Assembly: GCA_035307785.1 (NCBI GenBank)
Contig: DATGHS010000132.1
Location: forward strand, 1-15,329
Length of the DNA stretch: 15,329 nt
Source: DATGHS01 sp035307785
GTDB taxonomy: Bacteria > Planctomycetota > Planctomycetia > Gemmatales > Gemmataceae
Direction: 5' to 3'
Below are positions 6,374 through 12,656 of the stretch, piece by piece (position 1 is the first letter of the stretch; each line of letters opens with the position of its first letter). The notes under the pieces are model-generated. The model ran no database searches. It saw only the letters and a list, made by a program, of their open reading frames with translations, and was not told the origin of the DNA. The translations under genes and the position numbers were made by a program.

Positions 6374-7438
6374 ATGAAACCGACGACTTATCGCGATGCC
6401 GGGCTTGATTTAGACGCTTACGAGCAGACCCTGGCGGGCATGCTGCCGCTGGTGCGGCGCACCCACAGCCCGCGCGTGCTCGATGGCTTCGGCGGCTTCG
6501 CGGCCCTTTTCAGCCTCGATTACAACAGCCGGCTTTTCGCGAATAACTACCGGCGGCCCGTCCTCGTCACCTGCACTGACGGCGTGGGCAGCAAACTCAA
6601 AATCGCTCACATGATGCAGAAGCACGACACCGTGGGCATTGACCTCGTCGCCATGTCGGTGAACGATTGCTTGTGCACTGGCGGCGAGCCGCTGATGTTT
6701 CTTGATTACCTGGCCATGCCGAAAGATGCCCCGCCGCTCACGAAGGAGATCATCAAGGGCATCAGCGATGGTTGCCTGGAATCAGACTGTGCCCTCGTCG
6801 GCGGCGAAACCGCGATTCTGCCCGATTTCTACCAGCCCGGCGATTACGACCTGGCGGGCTTCTGCGTGGGCGTGGTGGAACGCGACCACATCGTCAATGG
6901 CCGGTCGATCCAGGTGGGCGACGTCGTGCTCGGCCTCGCCAGCAGCGGCTTGCACTCCAATGGTTACAGCCTGGTGCGGAAAATCGTCTTCGACGTGGCC
7001 GGGCTCAAGATCGATCAGTTTATCCCGGAACTTGGTCGAACGGTCGGTGAGGAATTACTGGAGCCAACGCGCATTTACGTCCGCCCCGTGCAGAGAATTC
7101 TGAAGCATTATCCGGTGAAGCGCCGCGTGGTGCGCGGACTGGCCCACATCACCGGCGGCGGACTGGTGGATAACATTCCGCGCATTCTGCCGCAAGGTCG
7201 ACGCGTCTTTTTGCGTCGCGGCAGTTGGGACGCGCCGCCGGTCTTTCCGTGGCTCCAGTCGCTCGGTAATGTTCCCGGGGATGAAATGGACCGCGTCTTT
7301 AACCGGGGCATTGGCTTCGTAATGATTGTGAGTCCGTACTTTGCCGATAGTATTTGCAGCCAGTTGGAAGAGGACCGCGTGCGCACTCGGGTCATCGGCG
7401 AGGTGCGCGAAGGAGAGCCGGGAGTGGAGTGGCTTTAA
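6374..7438 (+). CDS. purM: Phosphoribosylformylglycinamidine cyclo-ligase (AIR synthase)
   Basis: PurM uses ATP to close formylglycinamidine ribonucleotide to aminoimidazole ribonucleotide in de novo purine synthesis, in the cytoplasm. From ATG 6374 the protein has 354 residues, near the family norm. Signatures: TYRDAGLDLDAYE (5-17), LVTCTDGVGSK (64-74), GIDLVAMSVNDCLCTGGEPL (parts of 88-107), LVGGETAILPDFY (141-153), LASSGLHSNGYSLVRK (188-203) and GLAHITGGGLVDNIPR in the second half. The frame runs upstream to 6320 but those codons are unlike the family. No good Shine-Dalgarno is visible. No other pur gene is nearby, so it appears to be a lone purM. Confidence 0.96.
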   Translation: MKPTTYRDAGLDLDAYEQTLAGMLPLVRRTHSPRVLDGFGGFAALFSLDYNSRLFANNYRRPVLVTCTDGVGSKLKIAHMMQKHDTVGIDLVAMSVNDCLCTGGEPLMFLDYLAMPKDAPPLTKEIIKGISDGCLESDCALVGGETAILPDFYQPGDYDLAGFCVGVVERDHIVNGRSIQVGDVVLGLASSGLHSNGYSLVRKIVFDVAGLKIDQFIPELGRTVGEELLEPTRIYVRPVQRILKHYPVKRRVVRGLAHITGGGLVDNIPRILPQGRRVFLRRGSWDAPPVFPWLQSLGNVPGDEMDRVFNRGIGFVMIVSPYFADSICSQLEEDRVRTRVIGEVREGEPGVEWL

Positions 7439-7502
7439 TGCGGAATTTGGAACCTGCGTGCTTACGGACGGAAGACGCTTTGGCAGAATCTCTGCTTTTC
7501 CG

Positions 7503-7544
7503 CATTCTGAATTCTACATTCGGAATTCCGCATTCCGAATTGCG
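7503..7544. repeat. Three tandem 14-nt repeats
   Basis: CATTCTGAATTCTA (7503-7516), CATTCGGAATTCCG (7517-7530) and CATTCCGAATTGCG (7531-7544) stand exactly head to tail; each contains a near-palindromic ATTC-N-GAATT core. An inverted partner of part of it, ATGCGGAATT, lies at 7438-7447 and pairs with 7524-7533. The block fills most of the spacer between purM and the next gene and ends just before its start. The rest of the spacer (7448-7502) shows nothing I recognise. Confidence 0.75.
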
Positions 7545-7553
7545 GGGACCCTG

Positions 7554-7979
7554 ATGCGCAGCAACGACACCTACAACATCCTTGATGACCATGACGAGCG
7601 ACCCCGGCGCGGCTTCTGGGATAAAGACGACGATTTTCACCGTCGGCGGCGCAATAAGACGCTGCCGAATTCGGGCCTGGGGATTGCCTCGCTGGTGATC
7701 GGTCTGGTTGTCGGTGCAGTTGACTTTATGAGCTTGGTGGTGGCCGGCATCTTGAGCGAAAAACAGGGGGCGCAGTTTGACGATTCCAAGCAAGCAATTG
7801 CGATCTGGCTGGTGCTTTTGGTCGGTTTTCTTGCCAGCTTGATCGGCGGTGCGCTCGCCATCATCGGGCTGGTACAAGTGAATCGCGCCAAGGGCTATGG
7901 GATTGCGGGTCTAGTCGTCAACAGCCTCTTGGTGTTGGGAATGCTCGGACTCATCGTGATTGCTTTGCTGGCGGGGTAG
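7554..7979 (+). CDS. Small three-helix membrane protein (DUF4190-like), function unknown
   Basis: A 141-residue protein from ATG 7554. The first ~40 residues are highly charged (many D, E, R; RRGFWDKDDDFHRRRRNK), followed by three hydrophobic helices at ~41-67, ~81-107 and ~114-140. The pattern GIASLVIGLV ... IIGLVQVNRAKGYGIAGLVVN resembles small DUF4190-type membrane proteins, in which Gly-rich helices surround a short basic loop; the resemblance is by eye. The basic N-terminus suggests it stays in the cytoplasm. The frame is open upstream to 7341, inside purM, but that extension would cross the tandem repeats and overlap purM, so I reject it. Function unknown. Confidence 0.8.
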   Translation: MRSNDTYNILDDHDERPRRGFWDKDDDFHRRRRNKTLPNSGLGIASLVIGLVVGAVDFMSLVVAGILSEKQGAQFDDSKQAIAIWLVLLVGFLASLIGGALAIIGLVQVNRAKGYGIAGLVVNSLLVLGMLGLIVIALLAG

Positions 7980-8001
7980 CGAAACGCTCGTTTGGTCGAC
8001 T

Positions 8002-8061
8002 GTTAGCCCGAAGCGCAAGCGAGGACGTTTATTCTTTTCCTCGCTTGCGCTTCGGGCTAAC
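8002..8061. terminator. Perfect 24-bp inverted repeat between convergent genes (dispersed element copy 1)
   Basis: Arms 8002-8025 and 8038-8061 are perfect reverse complements (GTTAGCCCGAAGCGCAAGCG... outward), with a 12-nt T-rich loop. It sits 22 nt after the end of the membrane protein gene and 43 nt beyond the end of the converging sulfotransferase gene, so it could terminate both. A second, diverged copy at 12061-12119 shows it is also a dispersed repeat, a type I recognise as frequent in planctomycete genomes. Confidence 0.75.
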
Positions 8062-8104
8062 CCGTCTTCAGCTTGGTCCGCGTACTACGTTTTCGGCCAA
8101 CAAA

Positions 8105-9205
8105 TCAATATCCCCACAGCGCGGTTGCGCCGGCAGTCTCTTCGCATATGATGGCTCGATCTTTCTCGGATAGCCGGCTCTGATAATAGGCGGGCGCACG
8201 AATGCCTGGCGCATGTTTCTCGATAACGGCTTCCGCGTTATCGAGCGCGCAATGAGCGAACACGGCTCGCAATTTTTCTCTCGGCTTTTCGCAGAATTCT
8301 TCATAGCGAACCACCAGGGCCGACTGCCGCACGTGCTCATCGGCCGCCAACAGTTGGGCGAGATATGCGTAGACCATGTCCCAGTACATTGCCAGGCCGC
8401 GCACCTCTTCGCCGGCAGTCCAGGCCTCTTGTATCTTCCCGACGCGCTCGCTGTCTCCCAAATTCATGGGCCGGCGGTCGAGCCCGAACTCGTAATGGCC
8501 CGAGCGCTGCATGTACTTTAGCGCGCGTGGATGCTCGCGCTGGCCTTCCGAGAACAGCTGATGTTGCCGCATGAGCGATTCCACGTGCGTGGCCGGCGCG
8601 CGCAGCGGAATGATAAAGCGGGCATCCGGGAATAATCGGGCCAGGTAACCCAGGCGCGCAACATGATAATTTGCCTTGGCGGCATAGCGCGTCTTCTTTT
8701 CCGCCAGAAGCAATTTCCGGATGTGCGTTTCGTAGAACGCTTCGAATGCTGGGTTTTTGTCTTCGGCGTTCAGCACATTGGACACGGCCGGATCATGGCA
8801 CCGGGGAAAAAACGCCATCCAGAGCATTTCCTCCAGCGCATCCGGGCTTTCCGTTGTGATCATCACCCGGTCCTGATGGGCGCGCTCGCGCGGGGCTTTT
8901 ACGGGTTGCTTGGCGGTCGCCCGCCGCCACCAGTACGGCGTGAACAGGAGCGGGAAATCCTTCACCCGATGCGTGGCCACATCCGGATGCGAGGAAATGA
9001 TCTCGTGCAAGACGGTGCTGCCCGACCGGGCCAGACCGCAGATGTAAATGGGCTTTTCGACGCGGACTGGAGCCAGCGCGTCGGCCAGCATCGCGGATTC
9101 GCGCCGCCCCAGCCAGCGCCAGATTCGAGGATGCTTGTTCACGAACCCGCCCAGGAAGTGCAAGAGGGCGGGAACATGAAAAGGAGAGTCCAGTGCGCTT
9201 GCCAT
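8105..9205 (-). CDS. PAPS-dependent sulfotransferase family protein
   Basis: A 366-residue protein. The 5'-phosphosulfate-binding loop is at 53-65 (IYICGLARSGSTV, the G-x-x-R-S-G-[ST]-T form), followed by HEIISSHPDVATHR. The 3'-phosphate-binding region is at ~195-212 (ARFIIPLRAPATHVESLM), with the expected Arg and Ser. VVRYEEFCEKPREKL near the C-terminus is also typical. Such enzymes move sulfate from PAPS to hydroxyl or amino groups of a lipid, sugar or small molecule; this one has no signal peptide, so it should act in the cytoplasm or at the inner membrane face. Substrate unknown. It is the last gene of a four-gene unit: it starts 27 nt after the small membrane protein gene. The start ATG 9205 has only a weak ribosome binding site. 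Confidence 0.9.
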   Translation of the reverse strand: MASALDSPFHVPALLHFLGGFVNKHPRIWRWLGRRESAMLADALAPVRVEKPIYICGLARSGSTVLHEIISSHPDVATHRVKDFPLLFTPYWWRRATAKQPVKAPRERAHQDRVMITTESPDALEEMLWMAFFPRCHDPAVSNVLNAEDKNPAFEAFYETHIRKLLLAEKKTRYAAKANYHVARLGYLARLFPDARFIIPLRAPATHVESLMRQHQLFSEGQREHPRALKYMQRSGHYEFGLDRRPMNLGDSERVGKIQEAWTAGEEVRGLAMYWDMVYAYLAQLLAADEHVRQSALVVRYEEFCEKPREKLRAVFAHCALDNAEAVIEKHAPGIRAPAYYQSRLSEKDRAIICEETAGATALWGY

Positions 9206-9232
9206 TGTTCGCTTGGATTCTTGCCGCAGGAT

Positions 9233-9469
9233 TTAAACCGCAATCGGACCTGTTCCGTCAGACGGCTTGGGTGGTACGTTTTTCGCCGGCTCGGTTTCGG
9301 CTGCATTTTTTCCCTTGCGAAGCCGGCGCACCATTGCCGTGATCGGGGACAGGAATATCGAAACGATCGCGATCGCTACCCAGGCCAGCATGGCCAGGAA
9401 GTAGGGGATCAGTTCCATCCCCGGCACGGGGCCATAGGCCAGCAGCCCGAGCGATTCTACCGTAATCAT
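9233..9469 (-). CDS. Small single-helix membrane protein, function unknown
   Basis: A 78-residue protein. Residues ~19-47 form one hydrophobic helix (starting MELIPYFLAMLAWVAIAI), followed at once by a basic patch RRLRKGK (48-54) and a Pro/Ala/Lys-rich tail (55-78). By the positive-inside rule, the tail is cytoplasmic and the short N-terminus outside. It starts 10 nt after the stop of the arylsulfotransferase gene and is followed 27 nt later by the sulfotransferase, so it is very likely cotranscribed with them. I recognise no family. The coupling and the well-formed topology suggest a real gene, perhaps holding one of the transferases at the membrane. Confidence 0.7.
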   Translation of the reverse strand: MITVESLGLLAYGPVPGMELIPYFLAMLAWVAIAIVSIFLSPITAMVRRLRKGKNAAETEPAKNVPPKPSDGTGPIAV

Positions 9470-9479
9470 GTGTTGACAC

Positions 9480-10820
9480 TCACTTTCCGCGCCGCGGCCG
9501 CTGATCCTTCAGGAATGGCAACTGCTCTGGCAAATAACGCCGGGCACGGTTCAGTTCCACCCGGCCGCACGAGAGCGACCAGACTACGTCGCGGTCCGAT
9601 GTCACCTCGAAGACTTCGCCGCCGTCGGAATTGACGATGAGCGTGTTTCCGTTGGGCAGCCGCTGGCACATGCCGCGAATCTTGCTGAGGAATGGTCTAC
9701 CCTGATCATCGGGATACGACCAGGGGTAGGCCTGGGTCTGTGGGTCGTACTCCAAGACGCGCGAACTGCGTGGCGAACCCTGATTATCGAAGAGCAAGAG
9801 GTGGCCATTGTCAAGGAACGACGGATCATGCTGAGCCCGCCACGAACCGCTCGCCGCCCAAACGATCTTGCCGCTGTCAACATCAAGCACGGCAATCGCG
9901 TCCAAATGCCGGGGTGAAATCAACAACTGGCCGGGCTTGAACAGCGGGAACTTCGAAGCCTGCGAACGCTTGAGCACCTTCACGGCATTGGTGTGCAGCA
10001 CGTCGCGCCGCCGGGGATCATCCTCGAACGGAGCGGCGTTTTGGGCCCACATTCCCGCGCTCGGCCCGGCGGGCCTTTCCAGCACGCTGAGCAAGGGCGA
10101 ATACACGGAACCCGCAAACGCCTCCAAAATCGAAATGCGCTTCAAACGCTTGCCTTCAGGAGATAGGACGTCGATGGCATCAATCATGCACGGCGTGGGG
10201 ATGAATTCGAGTCCTTTCGGAACCGTGCTGACGACTTCGTTCGTGAGAACGTAAATCGTGCCGTCCTCCGCCACGTCCAGATCGTGATGACATTTTTCGG
10301 CATATTTCCAAATGACATTCGAATCCTTGTCGAGCTTGGCGAGGCCATACCCGTTTGAGGAATTGTCCGCATTGATGGGGCCTTCGATCACGACCACCAA
10401 GTCGCCGTTGGGGTAGATGTGGCCGTCGTTGCAGTAGACAGTCGCATCGTCCACGCGGCCCTTCACGTGCGTCGGCGTTGGCCAGAGCTTGCTGAAGGGC
10501 ACGTGCCAGCGGTGGATTGTCTCACCGCGCATGTTCACGAGCACCGCCTGGCTATCACCGCCATACATGCACAATGTGAACCCGTCGCAGGTTTTGTCGG
10601 GCTTGTCCACCTTGCCAACAGAAAGCGGCGGCACATCCTTGCTCGGTGGTTGCGGAGTTTTCTCGCCTTCATACCAGGCGAAGCCGCCGGCGAATCCTTT
10701 GCGCAGGAAATCCGCGGTGGGAAGATCGAAATAGATCACGGCCGCGCCGAGCAAGTAAAACAGAGTTGCCAGGCCGAATAGGAGCAAGAATGCCCGAAAG
10801 TGACTTGCCCGCAGCGTCAT
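9480..10820 (-). CDS. Membrane-anchored arylsulfotransferase (ASST) family protein
   Basis: From ATG 10820 the protein has 446 residues: a short basic N-terminus, one hydrophobic helix (~10-31, signal anchor) and an extracytoplasmic beta-propeller-like domain (~75-425). ASST enzymes move sulfate from an aryl sulfate ester to a phenol by a sulfo-histidine, without PAPS. Family hallmarks are present: KCHHDLDVAEDGTIYVLTNE (part of 176-195, His178/179), VLHTNAV (His276), LLISPRHLDAI (Arg304) and AQHDPSFLDNGHLLLFDN (part of 329-346, His331). These plausibly stand for E. coli ASST His252, His356, Arg374 and His436, but the alignment is mine, by eye. GAGAAG (10827-10832) lies 6 nt before the start and 13 nt separate it from the citrate synthase stop. 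An open upstream extension to 10928 lies inside the citrate synthase gene and is rejected. A structural propeller without activity is possible. Confidence 0.85.
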   Translation of the reverse strand: MTLRASHFRAFLLLFGLATLFYLLGAAVIYFDLPTADFLRKGFAGGFAWYEGEKTPQPPSKDVPPLSVGKVDKPDKTCDGFTLCMYGGDSQAVLVNMRGETIHRWHVPFSKLWPTPTHVKGRVDDATVYCNDGHIYPNGDLVVVIEGPINADNSSNGYGLAKLDKDSNVIWKYAEKCHHDLDVAEDGTIYVLTNEVVSTVPKGLEFIPTPCMIDAIDVLSPEGKRLKRISILEAFAGSVYSPLLSVLERPAGPSAGMWAQNAAPFEDDPRRRDVLHTNAVKVLKRSQASKFPLFKPGQLLISPRHLDAIAVLDVDSGKIVWAASGSWRAQHDPSFLDNGHLLLFDNQGSPRSSRVLEYDPQTQAYPWSYPDDQGRPFLSKIRGMCQRLPNGNTLIVNSDGGEVFEVTSDRDVVWSLSCGRVELNRARRYLPEQLPFLKDQRPRRGK

Positions 10821-10833
10821 ACAGAACTTCTCA

Positions 10834-11961
10834 TCATTTGCGATGCGCCAGCGGCGCAACCGTTCGCTTGCCAGGGCCGGTGTACTTGGCCCGGGGTCGA
10901 ATAAGCCGGTTGTGGTCGTATTGCTCAATACAATGGGCCGACCAGCCGGCCACGCGGGCCATGACGAAAATCGGCGTATACAGAGTGCGCTCCAGGCCCA
11001 ATGCGTGATAGAGCCGGCCGGCCGGCCAATCGAGATTGGGGTACAGCTTCTTTTCGCGCGCCACTACCTTCTCAATTACCTCCGCCGTCTGCTCGAGTTC
11101 CGTTTGGCCAATCGTGGCCAGCGCTTCGGCGGCATGTGGCTTCAAGATGCCGGCCCGCACGTCGCCGGTTTTGTACACGCGGTGTCCGAAGCCCATGATC
11201 TTTTCTTTGCGAGCAAGCGCTTCTTTGATCCACGCCTCCGGGCCCTGGGGATGAGCGCCGGCTTTTTGCAAAAGTTCCAGGACCACCTCGTTCGCGCCAC
11301 CGTGCAGGGGCCCCTTCAGCGCGCCGATGCCGGCCGTGATACACGAATGTAAATCGGATTCCGTCGACGCCACCACCCGGCAACTGAAGGTGGAAGCGTT
11401 GTATTCGTGTTCGGCATACAGAATGAGCGAAAGATCGAGCGCCCGCGTTTCTTCTGGGGACGGATCGGTTCCGCGCAGCATGAACAAAAAGTTTGCGGTG
11501 TGCGACAGGTCCTGCCGGGCAGGGACCGGCGGCAAACCTTTGCTGAAGCGGTAGTAATCTGCGATGGCGAGTGGAATCTGCCCAAGGAGCCGTTCGGCCT
11601 TGCGCAAATTCGCGTCGTGAGAGTTGCTCGATATCTCGGCATCGAAATGCGCAAATATGCTCACCGAAGTTCGCAGCGCATCCATGCCACCGACATGCGC
11701 GGGCAGGGATTTGAGCAGATTCGTCAAAGGCTCCGGCACACGCCGCGCCGCAGTCACTCGGCTCTGAAAGGCGCGCAGCTGGGCTGCGCTTGGCAACTCG
11801 CCGTAAAGCAGGAGATACGCGACTTCATCAAAGGTGCAATGCTCGACCAGTTCGCCGACGGGATAGCCGCGATAACGCAGCCCGTCTTCCACGCTGGAAA
11901 TCGCAGTCTCCCCAGCAATCACGCCTTCTAACCCTGGAGAATAGCCGGGCGTGGGCGTCAT
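10834..11961 (-). CDS. gltA: Citrate synthase (type II-like, possibly 2-methylcitrate synthase)
   Basis: A 375-residue protein with the catalytic set of citrate synthase: His220 in GPLHGGANE, His260 in GFGHRVYK and Asp311 in YPNLDWPAGRLYHALGL. It condenses acetyl-CoA (or propionyl-CoA) with oxaloacetate, in the cytoplasm. The shorter size and the N-terminus GLEGVIAGETAISSVEDGLRYRG-like (around 10-32) fit the compact citrate/2-methylcitrate synthase group; no prpB/prpD genes are here, so citrate synthase is preferred. ATG 11961 is chosen because GAAGGG (11971-11976) lies 9 nt upstream; a TTG at 11988 would add nine residues. It is the first gene of a unit whose other members concern sulfate transfer, an unexpected neighbourhood. 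Confidence 0.93.
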   Translation of the reverse strand: MTPTPGYSPGLEGVIAGETAISSVEDGLRYRGYPVGELVEHCTFDEVAYLLLYGELPSAAQLRAFQSRVTAARRVPEPLTNLLKSLPAHVGGMDALRTSVSIFAHFDAEISSNSHDANLRKAERLLGQIPLAIADYYRFSKGLPPVPARQDLSHTANFLFMLRGTDPSPEETRALDLSLILYAEHEYNASTFSCRVVASTESDLHSCITAGIGALKGPLHGGANEVVLELLQKAGAHPQGPEAWIKEALARKEKIMGFGHRVYKTGDVRAGILKPHAAEALATIGQTELEQTAEVIEKVVAREKKLYPNLDWPAGRLYHALGLERTLYTPIFVMARVAGWSAHCIEQYDHNRLIRPRAKYTGPGKRTVAPLAHRK

Positions 11962-11992
11962 GATCTCTTTCCCTTCGGGGAACGACAACGGC

Positions 11993-12020
11993 AGTATTCT
12001 TTGGTCGATGCTACTGCCAA
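11993..12020 (-). promoter_or_regulatory. Putative promoter of the citrate synthase / sulfotransfer unit
   Basis: Read on the minus strand, TTGGCA (12015-12020) and AATACT (11993-11998) are 16 nt apart and lie about 30 nt upstream of the citrate synthase ATG. Five of six -35 bases and four of six -10 bases match the sigma70 consensus. The prediction rests on consensus alone. Confidence 0.4.
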
Positions 12021-12060
12021 TCCTATGATTCCGCCCAGCGCAAGCTAGTAGGTCGCGTGG

Positions 12061-12119
12061 GTTAGCCCGAAGCGCCAGCGAGGGCGAATCGACACTCCTC
12101 GCTCGCGCTTCGGGTTAAC
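12061..12119. repeat. Imperfect hairpin, dispersed element copy 2
   Basis: Arms 12061-12083 and 12097-12119 are reverse complements over 23 positions with one G/T wobble and one C/C mismatch; the loop is 13 nt. The left arm matches that of 8002-8061 (GTTAGCCCGAAGCGC then CAGCGAGG against AAGCGAGGA). It lies 28 nt downstream of the TIGR03067-type gene and upstream of the citrate synthase promoter, so it may end transcription of the former. Confidence 0.75.
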
Positions 12120-12147
12120 GGCCCGTGGTATGAAGATCAACGCTCTA

Positions 12148-12588
12148 CTATTGTGCCTTGCGTTTCCAGGTCACCATGAAGCAGCCGGAATTGGGCCACG
12201 TGCCGAATGACGTGGGCCGTTCGCTATCGGTCGCTTGCGCGCGCACCAGGATAAACGTGTCGCCGTCCATCTTGTAGATGCCCTTGCCAATTTTCGGCGC
12301 GTCGCTGCTGTCGGCAAAGGCCATGTCGATCGCCTTCGGATCTTTCGAAGGATCAAGCGTGATTGTTACTTCGTGCTTCTTATCCTTCACGTTGATGATG
12401 TATTTGTCGCCCTTGACGGTGAGCGTCGTGCCGTCGATCTTGTCCGCAGGCACCGGCTTGCCGTCGATCTCCAGCTCGGCCATGAACCACTCGCCTTGAA
12501 GTTTCTCCAGGTCCTTCTTGGCGTCGTCAGCGGGTTTGGCGGCGATGAGGATGATTGCCGGCAGCGTGAGGCAAAGAACTCGTCTCAT
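12148..12588 (-). CDS. Secreted TIGR03067-type planctomycete protein
   Basis: A 146-residue protein from ATG 12588, preceded by GGAG 7 nt upstream; six more codons are open upstream but do not begin at a better site. A signal peptide is likely (MRRVLCLTLPAIILIAAKP). The mature part matches the small lipocalin-like domain I know as TIGR03067, nearly confined to planctomycetes: DLEKLQGEWFMAELEIDGK, then LTVKGDKYIINV, TITLDPSKDPKAIDM, GKGIYKMDGDTFILVRA and RPTSFGTWPNSG. Such domains start with an LQG-W motif and end in the 'RPxxF' motif. Function is unknown; many copies are usual per genome. The gene follows the propeller gene on the same strand by 68 nt, a spacer that contains a small GCAGG/CCTGC hairpin (12613-12625). 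Confidence 0.87.
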   Translation of the reverse strand: MRRVLCLTLPAIILIAAKPADDAKKDLEKLQGEWFMAELEIDGKPVPADKIDGTTLTVKGDKYIINVKDKKHEVTITLDPSKDPKAIDMAFADSSDAPKIGKGIYKMDGDTFILVRAQATDSERPTSFGTWPNSGCFMVTWKRKAQ

Positions 12589-12656
12589 GGAAATGCTCCG
12601 CCCCAATGAGCCGCAGGGCTCCTGCGTCGCCTCGCGGCTTGAAGATTACAGAAGTT

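Noticed and set aside
7341..7553. Upstream extension of the small membrane protein into purM
   Set aside because: Would overlap purM and translate the tandem repeats; ATG 7554 gives a sensible protein.
8663..9634. Plus-strand open frame of over 300 codons across three minus-strand genes
   Set aside because: It spans two intergenic gaps of the opposite operon and its product is low-complexity in charge with no domain.
10821..10928. N-terminal extension of the arylsulfotransferase gene into the citrate synthase gene
   Set aside because: The extension overlaps conserved citrate synthase codons, while ATG 10820 has GAGAAG and starts directly before the membrane anchor.
12613..12625. Small GCAGG/CCTGC hairpin as a terminator of the propeller gene
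   Set aside because: Only a 5-bp stem with a 3-nt loop and no T-run; too weak to call.
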